Of a stretch of 64,000 nt of DNA, positions 36,344 through 46,001 are shown piece by piece (the first letter of the stretch is position 1; each line of letters starts with the position of its first letter). Origin of the DNA: an uncultured Clostridia bacterium (GTDB lineage Bacteria > Bacillota > Clostridia > UMGS1810). The notes under the pieces are model-generated. The model was not told where the DNA came from, searched no databases, and saw only the letters and a list, made by a program, of their open reading frames with translations. The position numbers and the translations under genes are program-made. The stretch covers positions 27,729-91,728 of the forward strand of contig CAKSFP010000009.1 in the NCBI GenBank assembly GCA_934454585.1, written 5' to 3'.

Positions 36344-37555
36344 TTATTTCATGATTTCTATAAGGCTGATCGGCTCAATGCCCTGTTTATCAAGAGCTGC
36401 CTTGAGCCTGCCGAATGCAATTTTTTCGGTAACCATGCCAATCTCGCCGTCATACTCGCTTATGCGCGACTTGATCTTGACATCATCCTGGTTGAGTTGT
36501 TCGGCATGGGAGCTGCTCATGCGAATGAAAAATCTTCTTACATATTCATTGTGATTTACAACAGCGTTCTCCTCTGCCGGCAGCCACGGTCGCATATAAG
36601 GCACAAACTGATTCTTAGCAACCTCTATCACATCGGCAACAACCGCACTTGCGGTGGGCATCTTGCCGGCGCCTCTGCCGTAACTGAGCGTATCTCCCGT
36701 CATGCCGCCGTTGACGAAAATGCCGTTGTACACATCCTCTATACCGGAGAGCATATTGTCCTTTGGAATGAACATGGGCGCAACATGCACTTCAAGCCTT
36801 TTATCATCGAGTATTCTGCATTCACCGATGAGTTTTATGCTAAAGCCAAGCTTTGAGGCATAAACCGTGTCCTCAAGAGTGATTTTGGTTATGCCCTCGG
36901 TATATACATTGCGAAAATCCACACTCTTGCCGGAGATGATTGACGAAAGTATGCAAATCTTCTTGCAGGTATCGTGACCCTCTATGTCTGCAGAGGGATC
37001 TCTCTCTGCATAGCCGTTCTGCTGTGCGGCAAGGAGAGCTTTTTCAAAACTCTCGCCGTTTTTGAACATCTGTGTGAGAATGTAGTTTGTTGTGCCGTTG
37101 AGTATGCCGGATATGCCTTCAATCTCGTTGCACACAAAACAATGGAACAGCGGCCTGATTATGGGAATACCTCCGCCGACGCTTGCCTCAAACATATACT
37201 TTGCACCGTTGTCTACAGCAAGCTGCAACAATTCATTGCCATATGTTGCCACAAGCTCTTTGTTGGATGTGACAACGCTTTTGCCTTTTTCGAGGGCCTT
37301 GCGTGAAAATGTGTACGCAGGCTCCAATCCGCCGATTGTCTCAACCACAATGGTGACCTCGTCATCATTGAGAATGGTGTCATAGTCTTTAACAAAGATT
37401 TGTGCATCATCGCGATCCGAAAAATCTCTTATGTCAAGGATATACTTGGTCGATATCTCCAATCCGGCATTTTTCTGTATTACCGATGAGTTGTTGCGGA
37501 TAATTTCATACACTCCGGAACCGACTGTTCCGAACCCCAAGATTGCTATTTTCAC
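36344..37555 (-). CDS. hom: Homoserine dehydrogenase
   Basis: Reduces aspartate semialdehyde to homoserine with NAD(P)H. The 403 residues comprise a Rossmann domain (LGFGTVGSGVYE at 6-17), the catalytic domain with SNKELVA and EASVGGGIPII, and a C-terminal ACT domain (about 325-403) that gives feedback control by threonine in this family. It starts at a GTG 8 bases after a GGGGG site. A near-perfect promoter lies directly upstream, so this is the first gene of the hom-thrB-rlmB-ACT-UPF0210-rnmV unit. Confidence 0.96.
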   Translation of the reverse strand: MKIAILGFGTVGSGVYEIIRNNSSVIQKNAGLEISTKYILDIRDFSDRDDAQIFVKDYDTILNDDEVTIVVETIGGLEPAYTFSRKALEKGKSVVTSNKELVATYGNELLQLAVDNGAKYMFEASVGGGIPIIRPLFHCFVCNEIEGISGILNGTTNYILTQMFKNGESFEKALLAAQQNGYAERDPSADIEGHDTCKKICILSSIISGKSVDFRNVYTEGITKITLEDTVYASKLGFSIKLIGECRILDDKRLEVHVAPMFIPKDNMLSGIEDVYNGIFVNGGMTGDTLSYGRGAGKMPTASAVVADVIEVAKNQFVPYMRPWLPAEENAVVNHNEYVRRFFIRMSSSHAEQLNQDDVKIKSRISEYDGEIGMVTEKIAFGRLKAALDKQGIEPISLIEIMK

Positions 37556-37588
37556 TTACAATGCCCCCTTATGTCTTTTATATCAACA

Positions 37589-37617
37589 ATTATAGCATGG
37601 GTGTCGCACCATGTCAA
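37589..37617 (-). promoter_or_regulatory. Consensus sigma-A promoter of the hom operon with internal palindrome
   Basis: On the minus strand a perfect TTGACA (37612-37617) and a perfect TATAAT (37589-37594) are 17 bases apart. An imperfect palindrome with CATGG/CCATG arms (37597-37614) fills the spacer and touches the -35. A promoter this strong in a biosynthetic operon would be expected to need a repressor, and the palindrome is a candidate operator. Confidence 0.85.
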
Positions 37618-37636
37618 TTATTGTCATGCATGATTG

Positions 37637-39355
37637 TTAATCAAGCTTAATATTTTCGGGATATTCGTCCGATTGCTTTGCAAGATTAATAAAAATATCG
37701 CCGTCGGCATTTTTATTCTGTTCTTCGTCTTGCACAATATCGGCAATTGTTTCGCCGTAAACGGCACAGGATATCTTCGGACACTCACCGAAACATTCCC
37801 TAATAATTTTCTCAAGCTTGTCCGCATCATTCGATTTTTCAAAATCTTTTTTCTTTTCCCTGTCTTCAAAAACGAGAGTAATGCCATCGAGCGTACAAGT
37901 CGGTTTTGCAGTGAGTATATGCATGTACATAACGATCATTTTTTCCTGTTGAATGCGGTTTATAATCTCACTCCAGTTATTCACTATTTTGCCGCATATC
38001 CCGTCGTCAGCGGCCGAAGTCCCGGCTTGAGCGGAAACCGCATTTCCGTCGCCGGACGGCCGGTCATCGCCCCGGGATTGCGGACTCGGCGGTTCGTAAT
38101 AATCGCCGTCCGGCGGAGGCTCGGGCAGATAATCGTCACTCTCCGCAAGCGGATTATCCGACGATACGGATTGGTTCTGCTCCGGCTGCGCCGCAGTCGG
38201 TGCAGCAATGAGTCCCGAAGCGATTTTCTTCTCCAAAGTGCTTATCCTGTCAAGGAGAGATGACACATCTTCGCTGAACATCGGATTTGCCATTTTGATG
38301 AGAGTACATTCTATAAGCACGCGCGCATTGGTTGAATAGCGCAGATCACTTATGAGATCAGTCAGCAAATATATGCATCTGACCAATTTTTCCTTAGTGT
38401 ATTTTTCAGCGGTGTTTCGTATCATTTCGAGCCGTTTGGTGTTTGTACCCTCATTACTGCCGATTGAAAGATACCTGAGCATTTCACGATAGGCATTGAG
38501 CATATCCGCCGCAAAGTTTTCAAACGATTTTCCCTCGGCGGCACATTTGTCAAACTCAAGCAGAAGATTCTTTGTGTCGTTATCCGCCACAAGTGACGCA
38601 AATTTATACAGATAAGCGTTGTCCAGCGTGCCTAATATCTCCACCACATCGGAATATGACACAGCACCGTTCTTAAACGCTATGCAGCGGTCGAGTATAC
38701 TCAGAGAATCTCTCATAGAACCGTTGCCCAGGTATGCCACATACTCGAGTGCATCATCGTCAACGCTTATGTCCTCGCTTGCAAGAATGCGTTTCATGGC
38801 GGACACTATGTCATTTATAGATATTGTTCCGAAGTCAAACCTCTGGCATCTTGAAAGAATTGTTGCCGGCACCATATGAATCTCGGTGGTGGCAAGGATG
38901 AAAATTACATGAGACGGCGGCTCCTCAAGCGTCTTGAGCAACGCATTAAACGCACCGGCAGAGAGCATATGAACCTCGTCTATGATGTATACTTTGTATT
39001 TGGTGGACGCCGCGGCATAACGGCACTGCTCTATAATCTCCCTGATGTTGTCCACGCCCGTGTTTGACGCAGCGTCTATCTCTATAATGTCGAGAACAGA
39101 GCCGTCCAGAATGGATTTGCAGGTGTCGCACTCATTGCACGGATTTCCGTCATGAGGATTTTCGCAGTTCACCGCACGGCTGAGTATCTTGGCGGTAGAG
39201 GTTTTTCCGGTGCCTCGCGTTCCGGTGAAAATGTATGCATGTGCGGTTTTTCCTTCGATTATTTCGTTCTTGAGCGTATTAACTATATGGCTCTGACCGA
39301 TTACATCATCAAATGTAAGCGGTCTCCATTTTCTGTACAGTGCCTGATAAGCCAT
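37637..39355 (-). CDS. dnaX: DNA polymerase III subunits gamma and tau
   Basis: Clamp-loader ATPase of the replicase, 572 residues. Walker A GTRGTGKTST is at 45-54, a four-cysteine zinc site at C64, C73, C76 and C79, Walker B is followed by DEVHMLS, and an SRC-type motif (ILSRCQRF) is near 170. The gamma core ends near residue 360. A linker rich in proline, glutamate and serine follows (about 390-450), and then a tau-specific C-terminal domain. The ATG has GGAGG 6-7 bases upstream. The SRP RNA gene directly upstream is the usual Firmicutes neighbour. The usual yaaK and recR are not downstream; the hom operon is there instead. Confidence 0.96.
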   Translation of the reverse strand: MAYQALYRKWRPLTFDDVIGQSHIVNTLKNEIIEGKTAHAYIFTGTRGTGKTSTAKILSRAVNCENPHDGNPCNECDTCKSILDGSVLDIIEIDAASNTGVDNIREIIEQCRYAAASTKYKVYIIDEVHMLSAGAFNALLKTLEEPPSHVIFILATTEIHMVPATILSRCQRFDFGTISINDIVSAMKRILASEDISVDDDALEYVAYLGNGSMRDSLSILDRCIAFKNGAVSYSDVVEILGTLDNAYLYKFASLVADNDTKNLLLEFDKCAAEGKSFENFAADMLNAYREMLRYLSIGSNEGTNTKRLEMIRNTAEKYTKEKLVRCIYLLTDLISDLRYSTNARVLIECTLIKMANPMFSEDVSSLLDRISTLEKKIASGLIAAPTAAQPEQNQSVSSDNPLAESDDYLPEPPPDGDYYEPPSPQSRGDDRPSGDGNAVSAQAGTSAADDGICGKIVNNWSEIINRIQQEKMIVMYMHILTAKPTCTLDGITLVFEDREKKKDFEKSNDADKLEKIIRECFGECPKISCAVYGETIADIVQDEEQNKNADGDIFINLAKQSDEYPENIKLD

Positions 39356-39381
39356 TTTTTGTCCTCCGTAACTTATATATG

Positions 39382-39603
39382 AAAAAAAGCCGTTCCCAAA
39401 ACCATATATTGAAAGTTCAGACTGCGACTAACGCCGGGTGAGCTCGCGGCACACACAAGACATCTCTTACGGCTGCTTGATTCCTCACCTGACCGGGTTC
39501 GTGAGCTCGCATTGCGCAAGGCCCGACGGTCAACGCCGCAGTCTGAAACGATCAACCTGCATTTTGGGTGGGCCGACATTAAAAAATGCACGGTCCAACG
39601 ACC
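39382..39603 (-). ncRNA. ffs: Signal recognition particle RNA, long (Firmicutes) form
   Basis: Read on the minus strand, the apical helix 8 is recognised from GGTCAGGTGAGGAATCAAGC followed by AGC. A GGAA tetraloop closed by GA/UC pairs is flanked by the asymmetric loop sequences that bind Ffh. The long helix 5 is formed by CAGACTGCG pairing with CGCAGTCTG, and extra 5' and 3' sequences form an Alu-like domain, so this is the roughly 220-270-nt scRNA type, not a short 4.5S RNA. The 5' end is inferred from the promoter and the 3' end from the T tract at 39382-39388; both may be off by several bases. Confidence 0.9.
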
Positions 39604-39609
39604 ACTATT

Positions 39610-39638
39610 ATTATACTACAGATTGAAATAAATATCAA
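39610..39638 (-). promoter_or_regulatory. Sigma-A promoter of the SRP RNA gene
   Basis: TTGATA (39633-39638) and a perfect TATAAT (39610-39615) on the minus strand are separated by 17 bases. It would start transcription near 39603 and may also feed dnaX, since no strong terminator stem separates the two. Confidence 0.85.
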
Positions 39639-39696
39639 TCCTTTTTTCAAAAAAAATCATATAAAATTCATATTCATATTCAAGGCGCTTCGTCGG

Positions 39697-40623
39697 CTAC
39701 AAAACGAGCGACGCAATGTATGCCACAAGCGGCAGTGTGGCAAGCGAAATCACGGTCGACGCCGACACTATCTGCGACGGATAACCGGCATCCATACCGA
39801 ATTTTTGCGCAAAGATTGCTCCTATAGCCGCGCTCGGGCAAGCCGCAGGTAAAACAAGCGCCGTTGCAAGCATCTCATTGATACCGAGGAGCGAGAAAAG
39901 CAGAATTGCCGCAACAGGCAATATAAGCAGTCTAAGCGCAATCACCGCATAAACGGACGCATTTTTGAGTGCAGAGCCGATTTGAGTGCGCGCAAGATAT
40001 GCGCCGAGCAATATCATGGCGAGCGGTGTATTGAGTGAGGCTATATAGTCCACGCTTGCGTCGAGCACACCTGTGAGGCGAATCCGCCCGCAAAAGAGCA
40101 CCAGCGCTATGACCGAACCCATAACCCCGGCATTCTTTACAAGATTTTTTAACGAGAGCACCTTGATGCTGTCGCCGTAGAGATAAAGTCCCTGAGTCCA
40201 CGCAATGATGTTGAACATGGCAAGGTAGGCACTGCCGAGCAGTACGCCCTTCTCACCCAAGGTTGCCGCAAGCAGCGGAATGCCCATGAAACCGCAGTTT
40301 GAATAGACCGATGTAAATATGTTTATTTTTTTCCTGTCAGCATTCTTCTCACACATAAACACTATGTATGCAATCGGTATAAACAGTGCGTGCAGCACTA
40401 TGCTGAGCAGAAACGCCAGACCAATGTCGTGCATTATTGCGGCGTCACATTCTATCTGATATGCCTGAATGAGAACGCACGGCGTAACTATCGTCAAAAG
40501 CACATTTGACATATCCGCAGCACCCTTTTCAGATACAAGATTTTTCTTTGCAAGTACAAACCCCACTATTATTAATATCAGCATAATGAAAACCTGGCGT
40601 GCAACCAGCGGTGTAATATTCAT
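39697..40623 (-). CDS. AEC family transporter (auxin efflux carrier-like permease)
   Basis: A 308-residue inner-membrane protein with about ten hydrophobic segments in two inverted halves, as in the AEC/BASS-like family. Bacterial members export or import small organic acids such as malate or malonate. The NVLLTIVTPCVLI stretch in the first half and ALVLPAACPSAAIGAIFAQKFG in the second are the unwound-helix regions of the family. A minus-strand TATAAT at 40657-40662 is a possible -10. It is divergent from carA, and the substrate is unknown. Confidence 0.88.
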   Translation of the reverse strand: MNITPLVARQVFIMLILIIVGFVLAKKNLVSEKGAADMSNVLLTIVTPCVLIQAYQIECDAAIMHDIGLAFLLSIVLHALFIPIAYIVFMCEKNADRKKINIFTSVYSNCGFMGIPLLAATLGEKGVLLGSAYLAMFNIIAWTQGLYLYGDSIKVLSLKNLVKNAGVMGSVIALVLFCGRIRLTGVLDASVDYIASLNTPLAMILLGAYLARTQIGSALKNASVYAVIALRLLILPVAAILLFSLLGINEMLATALVLPAACPSAAIGAIFAQKFGMDAGYPSQIVSASTVISLATLPLVAYIASLVL

Positions 40624-40810
40624 TTGTATAACCCCCTGTATATGTCTTAAAAGAATATTATAGCACTTTTTTGTCTAAAAATAAAGCAAAATCGACAAGA
40701 AAATCAGCTTTGTATAATATACGGCATAAATTAAATTTTATACGCATAATCGATTGTGATATTCAATATATTTTTTTCATTGAATCTTTGCTTTTTGATA
40801 AGTTTATGCA

Positions 40811-40839
40811 TTGACGAAAAAGGGAAAATAATATATAAT
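40811..40839 (+). promoter_or_regulatory. Sigma-A promoter of carA-carB
   Basis: TTGACG (40811-40816) and a perfect TATAAT (40834-40839) are 17 bases apart. Transcription would start near 40846, only about 32 bases before the carA start, so there is no room for a PyrR-type attenuator or riboswitch in the leader. Confidence 0.85.
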
Positions 40840-40877
40840 AGAAATAATGCAATTATACAATGACGGAGGGGTTACTT

Positions 40878-41951
40878 ATGCAAAAAGCGTATCTTCTGCT
40901 CAAAAACGGCAGAACATTCGAAGGAACCGCGCTCGGCGCGCAATGCAAAACAACGGGCGAAATCGTGTTCACAACAGCCATGACGGGCTATTGCGAAACG
41001 CTCACCGACCCGAGCTACTACGGTCAGATAGTTATTCAGACATTTCCGCTCATAGGCAACTACGGAATAATGAAAGAAGATTTTGAGAGCAAAAAGTCAT
41101 ATGTGAAAGGCTATATAGTGCGCGACGCATGCGATGCTCCGAGCAACTTCCGCTGCGGCGGCGACCTCGATTCTTTCCTGAAGGATCAGGGTATCCCCGG
41201 CATCTGCGGAATAGACACAAGAGAACTTACCCGTATAATCCGCGAGGCAGGCACCATGAACGGGTGCATATACTATGATGTCTCCGATGCCGAAAACGCA
41301 AAAAAGGAGGCAGACGATTATTCCATAAAACAGAGTGTGGAATCCACCACCGTCAGCGAAAAATACACCGTCGGCAGCGACAGCGCAAAACACAATGTAG
41401 TGCTGTTTGACTTCGGCGCAAAGCGTAACATAGAGCGCAGCCTTGTAAAGAGAGGATGCCGCGTAACGGTTGTCCCGGCGCTCACATCTGCAGAGGATAT
41501 AGCGCAGATGAGGCCCGACGGTATTATGCTGTCAAACGGTCCCGGCGACCCTGCCGATAACCCCGAAATCATTGCAAACATAAAGAAAATGTGTGCCATG
41601 AACATACCAATGTTCGGCATATGCCTCGGTCATCAGATGCTTGCTCTGGCAAACGGTGCGTCCACAACCAAACTTAAGTACGGTCACCGCGGAGCAAATC
41701 AACCCGTCAAGTGCCTCGGGACAGGAAGAGTGTATGTGTCGAGCCAGAACCACGGCTACGCTGTTGTAAACGATTCACTCCCCGCCAACGCAACCTTAAG
41801 CTACATTAATGTAAACGACGGCACCTGCGAGGGCGTCGACTACACCGACACAAAGGCTTTTTCGGTGCAGTTCCACCCGGAGGCTTGCGGCGGACCGCAC
41901 GATACGGAATTCTTGTTCGACAAATTTATTGCTATGATGGAGGAGAAATAA
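40878..41951 (+). CDS. carA: Carbamoyl-phosphate synthase small subunit
   Basis: Glutaminase subunit of 357 residues that feeds ammonia to CarB for carbamoyl phosphate, the precursor of pyrimidines and arginine. The N-terminal CarA-specific domain precedes a class I glutamine amidotransferase with the nucleophile in FGICLGHQMLAL and a C-terminal His/Glu pair in VQFHPEACGGPHD. The start at 40878 has GGAGG 7-8 bases upstream; a frame beginning at 40860 overlaps that site. The carB reading frame starts one base after the carA stop. Confidence 0.96.
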   Translation: MQKAYLLLKNGRTFEGTALGAQCKTTGEIVFTTAMTGYCETLTDPSYYGQIVIQTFPLIGNYGIMKEDFESKKSYVKGYIVRDACDAPSNFRCGGDLDSFLKDQGIPGICGIDTRELTRIIREAGTMNGCIYYDVSDAENAKKEADDYSIKQSVESTTVSEKYTVGSDSAKHNVVLFDFGAKRNIERSLVKRGCRVTVVPALTSAEDIAQMRPDGIMLSNGPGDPADNPEIIANIKKMCAMNIPMFGICLGHQMLALANGASTTKLKYGHRGANQPVKCLGTGRVYVSSQNHGYAVVNDSLPANATLSYINVNDGTCEGVDYTDTKAFSVQFHPEACGGPHDTEFLFDKFIAMMEEK

Positions 41952-41952
41952 A

Positions 41953-44900
41953 ATGCCGCTTAACAAAGACTTAAAAAAAGTAATGGTCATCGGCTCGGGT
42001 CCGATAGTTATAGGACAGGCAGCAGAGTTTGACTACGCAGGCACCCAGGCTTGCCGCGCCCTCAAAGACGCGGGACTCAATGTTGTGCTTGTCAACTCAA
42101 ACCCGGCAACTATCATGACCGACAACGCAATGGCGGACGAAATATACATAGAACCGCTTAACTTGGAAACCGTAAAGAGAATTATAGAAAAAGAAAAACC
42201 GGACAGTCTGCTCTCCACACTTGGCGGTCAGACGGGACTTACGCTTTCCATGCAGCTTGCAAAGGAAGGTTTTCTTGATAAACACGGTGTAAAGCTCCTC
42301 GGTGCGAATCCCGAGACTATAGACAAAGCCGAAGACAGACAGATGTTCAAAGACACCATGGAGTCCATAGGTCAGCCGGTTATCCCCTCTTTGGTAGTAA
42401 ACACGGTTGAGGACGCAGTCGACTTTGCAAATCATACGGGATATCCGCTGATCATCCGCCCGGCATTCACCCTCGGCGGTACCGGCGGCGGCATTGTAAA
42501 CAACGAATCGGAGCTTACCGAGATTTGCGAAAACGGACTTTACCAATCACCCATCCACCAGGTACTTGTGGAAAAATGCATCTCCGGCTGGAAAGAGATC
42601 GAGTTTGAAGTTATCCGCGATTCGGTCGGTAATGTGATAACCGTATGTTCCATGGAAAACTTCGACCCGGTGGGTGTGCACACGGGCGACTCCATAGTAA
42701 TCGCCCCGGCAGTGACATTGGCAGACAAAGAGTATCAAATGCTGCGCAGCGCGGCACTCGACATCATATCCGCACTCAAGGTTGAAGGCGGCTGCAACTG
42801 TCAGTTTGCACTCAATCCGGAATCGTTTGAATACGCGGTAATAGAGGTAAATCCCCGTGTATCGCGTTCATCTGCACTCGCATCCAAAGCAACGGGATAT
42901 CCCATTGCAAAAGTGGCAACAAAAATTGCGATAGGCTATACTCTCGATGAAATCAAAAATGACATAACCGGCGTCACTTACGCCGCATTTGAACCGGCAC
43001 TTGACTATGTGGTGGTCAAATTCCCGAAATGGCCATTTGATAAATTCGTTTATGCAAACAAAACCCTCGGCACGCAGATGAAAGCGACAGGTGAGGTAAT
43101 GAGCATTGGCACAAGCTTTGAACAGGCAATTATGAAAGCAGTGCGCGGTGCTGAGATAAAACGCGACTGTCTCAATGACCCCAATCTTGCGGACAAAACG
43201 GACGATGAGATTATATCGCAGCTCTCGGTGTGCGATGACAACAGGCTCTTTGTGGTGTTTGAGGCACTTCACCGCGGCGTGTCGGCAGAAAAAATCCACG
43301 AGATAACACTGATTGACGAGTGGTTCCTTGCAAAACTCACAAAGCTTGTTGAGATTGAAAAAGAAATGAAAGATTCTCCCCTCACGGACGAGCTTTATCT
43401 GCGTGCGAAAAAACTCGGTTACACCGACGCAGTGATAGAGAGAATCAGCGGCAAAAAGGTGACAAATCCGCGAAAAGCGGTATTCAAAATGGTTGACACC
43501 TGTGCGGCTGAGTTCCGCGCAGAAACGCCGTACTTTTACTCAACATATGATGACGAAAACGAAGCGGAGGAATTTCTCTCGGGACTTAAAAAAGACAGAA
43601 AAACCGTTATCGTGTTTGGATCGGGTCCGATAAGAATCGGTCAGGGCGTCGAGTTTGACTATGCGTCAGTTCACTGTGTGTGGTCGCTCAAGAAAGCCGG
43701 ATTCGATGTTGTAATCGTCAACAACAATCCGGAGACGGTTTCCACCGACTTTGACACTGCGGACAGACTGTACTTCGAACCGCTCACCGAGGAAGATGTG
43801 TCAAACATCATCGCCACGGAAAAGCCTTACGGCGTTGTGGTGGCGTTCGGCGGTCAGACAGCTATCAAACTAACCGGATATCTTGACAAATGCGGCATAA
43901 AAATCCTCGGCACATCGGCACAGAGCATAGATGCGGCGGAGGACAGGGAAAAGTTTGACGAAGTGCTCGAAAAACACGGCATAAAAAGGCCTGTCGGCAT
44001 AACCGTAATGAACACGGAAGAAGCTCTCGAATCCGCTCACCGTGTGGGTTACCCCGTACTCATGCGTCCATCGTATGTGCTCGGCGGTCAAAACATGATC
44101 ATTGCGTTCAACGACCAGGATATCATAGAATACATGAATATCATCCTTGCGACAAACATAAAGAATCCCGTGCTCATAGATAAGTATCTCATGGGGACGG
44201 AGATAGAAGTTGACGCAATATGCGACGGTGAGAAAATCCTCATTCCGGGCATCATGGAACACATAGAGCGTGCCGGAGTGCACTCGGGCGACTCCATAGC
44301 GGTGTACCCGGCGTGGAACCTCTCGGACGAAATGACGCAAAAGATCATTGAGCATACGCGCAACCTGGCACTCTCGCTCAATACCGTGGGTCTTATCAAC
44401 ATCCAGTACCTGATATATGAAGGAGAACTGTATGTAATTGAGGTAAATCCCCGTTCGTCAAGAACCATACCTTATATAAGCAAGGTTACGGGCATACCTA
44501 TGGTGGACATCGCCACAAGAACCATGCTGGGTGAAAAGCTGTCCGACATAGGCTGCGGCACGGGTCTTGCGCCGAATTCGCCCTATGTTGCGGTCAAAGT
44601 GCCCGTGTTCTCGTTTGAAAAACTGATTAATGTGGACAACCAGCTCGGACCCGAGATGAAATCCACAGGTGAAGTGCTCGGAATTGCAAACACACTTGAG
44701 GAGGCACTCTACAAGGGACTTCTCAGCGCCGGCTACAAGATGCGCCACAACGGCGGCATATTCATAAGTGTGCGCAACTCCGACAAAGGAGAAATCGGAG
44801 CTATCGCAAAGAAATTCCATGACCTCGGCTTCAAGCTTTATGCAACAGCCGGCACGGCAAAAGTTTTTGCCAAATATGGTATGCAGTGTGAGGTTGTACC

Positions 44901-45996
44901 GAAAATCAGCGAGAGCGACTACAATCCGATATCACTTATGGAAAGCGGAAAGGTCAATTATGTCATTTCCACATCATCCAAAGGCAGAATACCCACGCGT
45001 GACAGCGTAAAAATCCGCCGCAAGACCATAGAAAGAAATATACCGTGTCTCACATCTCTCGACACAGCAAACGCCCTTGCGGACAGCATGCGCAGCAGAT
45101 ACTCGGTATATTCTCTTGAGCTTGTGGATATCAACAATATGCGCAGCGAAAAGACCAAACTTAACTTTACCAAAATGCAGGCATGCGGAAACGACTACAT
45201 CTATTTTGATGTGACCAATCAGAAGATGGACAACCCCGAAGGCCTCAGCGTGCGCCTGTCCGACAGACGGTTCGGTATCGGCGGCGAGGGAGTTGTACTC
45301 ATAGACAAATCCGACATTGCAGACGCAAAAATGCGTATGTTCAACTTGGACGGCACAGAAGGAAAAATGTGCGGCAACTCCATAAGATGCGTCGGCAAAT
45401 ATCTCTATGACAACAATATTGTATGCAAAAAAGACATGACCATAGAGACGATGAGCGGCATAAAGGAACTGAAGATAACCACCAAGGGCGGCAAGGCGCA
45501 GACTGTAGAAGTGAACATGGGCAAAATCAGCCTTGACCCGAAAATTGTCCCCGTGGATTTGCCCGGCGACAAGGTGCTCAACCGCACAGTGGATATAGCA
45601 GAGGGCGAATACACCATAACCTGCGTATCCGTCGGCAATCCGCACTGTGTTGTGTTCAGCGAGGATGTAGAAGGACTCGACCTTGAGTCAATCGGGCCGA
45701 AATTCGAGCACGACCGCATCTTCCCGGAGAGAGTCAACACGGAGTTTGCCAAGATTATTGACAAAAACACCATTGTTATGAGAGCATGGGAGCGCGGCAG
45801 CGGCGAGACCATGGAGTGCGGCACCGGCGCGTGCGCCGTGACTGTTGCGGCTGTGGAAAACGGATATTGCAACAGAGATGAGGACATTAAGATAAAACTG
45901 CCCAAGGGCGAGATATCGACAAGATATGCCGCCGACGGCACGGTGTTCCTCACAGGAAGCGCTGCAAAGATATTTGACGGAACAATAGAACTTTAA
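41953..45996 (+). CDS. carB-dapF: Fusion of carbamoyl-phosphate synthase large subunit and diaminopimelate epimerase (CarB-DapF)
   Basis: One uninterrupted 1347-codon frame. Residues 1 to about 1065 are a full CarB: two homologous ATP-grasp halves (IGSGPIVIGQAAEFDYAG near 13-30, FGSGPIRIGQGVEFDYAS near 554-571) and a C-terminal MGS-type regulatory domain (about 930-1060). From about 1068 to 1347 it is a complete DapF, beginning LNFTKMQACGNDYIYFD. Both catalytic cysteines are present: C1140 in KMCGNSIRC and C1289 in MECGTGACAV. There is no stop and no convincing ribosome-binding site at the junction, and almost no linker. CarB makes carbamoyl phosphate; DapF converts LL- to meso-diaminopimelate for lysine and peptidoglycan. 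The fusion links two otherwise unrelated pathways. Confidence 0.95.
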   Translation: MPLNKDLKKVMVIGSGPIVIGQAAEFDYAGTQACRALKDAGLNVVLVNSNPATIMTDNAMADEIYIEPLNLETVKRIIEKEKPDSLLSTLGGQTGLTLSMQLAKEGFLDKHGVKLLGANPETIDKAEDRQMFKDTMESIGQPVIPSLVVNTVEDAVDFANHTGYPLIIRPAFTLGGTGGGIVNNESELTEICENGLYQSPIHQVLVEKCISGWKEIEFEVIRDSVGNVITVCSMENFDPVGVHTGDSIVIAPAVTLADKEYQMLRSAALDIISALKVEGGCNCQFALNPESFEYAVIEVNPRVSRSSALASKATGYPIAKVATKIAIGYTLDEIKNDITGVTYAAFEPALDYVVVKFPKWPFDKFVYANKTLGTQMKATGEVMSIGTSFEQAIMKAVRGAEIKRDCLNDPNLADKTDDEIISQLSVCDDNRLFVVFEALHRGVSAEKIHEITLIDEWFLAKLTKLVEIEKEMKDSPLTDELYLRAKKLGYTDAVIERISGKKVTNPRKAVFKMVDTCAAEFRAETPYFYSTYDDENEAEEFLSGLKKDRKTVIVFGSGPIRIGQGVEFDYASVHCVWSLKKAGFDVVIVNNNPETVSTDFDTADRLYFEPLTEEDVSNIIATEKPYGVVVAFGGQTAIKLTGYLDKCGIKILGTSAQSIDAAEDREKFDEVLEKHGIKRPVGITVMNTEEALESAHRVGYPVLMRPSYVLGGQNMIIAFNDQDIIEYMNIILATNIKNPVLIDKYLMGTEIEVDAICDGEKILIPGIMEHIERAGVHSGDSIAVYPAWNLSDEMTQKIIEHTRNLALSLNTVGLINIQYLIYEGELYVIEVNPRSSRTIPYISKVTGIPMVDIATRTMLGEKLSDIGCGTGLAPNSPYVAVKVPVFSFEKLINVDNQLGPEMKSTGEVLGIANTLEEALYKGLLSAGYKMRHNGGIFISVRNSDKGEIGAIAKKFHDLGFKLYATAGTAKVFAKYGMQCEVVPKISESDYNPISLMESGKVNYVISTSSKGRIPTRDSVKIRRKTIERNIPCLTSLDTANALADSMRSRYSVYSLELVDINNMRSEKTKLNFTKMQACGNDYIYFDVTNQKMDNPEGLSVRLSDRRFGIGGEGVVLIDKSDIADAKMRMFNLDGTEGKMCGNSIRCVGKYLYDNNIVCKKDMTIETMSGIKELKITTKGGKAQTVEVNMGKISLDPKIVPVDLPGDKVLNRTVDIAEGEYTITCVSVGNPHCVVFSEDVEGLDLESIGPKFEHDRIFPERVNTEFAKIIDKNTIVMRAWERGSGETMECGTGACAVTVAAVENGYCNRDEDIKIKLPKGEISTRYAADGTVFLTGSAAKIFDGTIEL

Positions 45997-46001
45997 TTGC
46001 G

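Noticed and set aside
39373..39626. Short open frames in the SRP RNA region
   Set aside because: The conserved SRP apical helix, long helix pairing and promoter identify this as an RNA gene; the frames have no ribosome-binding sites.
40840..40877. Riboswitch or PyrR attenuator in the carA leader
   Set aside because: The promoter leaves a leader of only about 32 bases, too short for either.
45130..45180. Separate internal start for dapF inside the carB frame
   Set aside because: ATGs exist at 45139 and 45175 but no Shine-Dalgarno-like sequence precedes them, and carB has no stop; a true fusion is the simpler reading.
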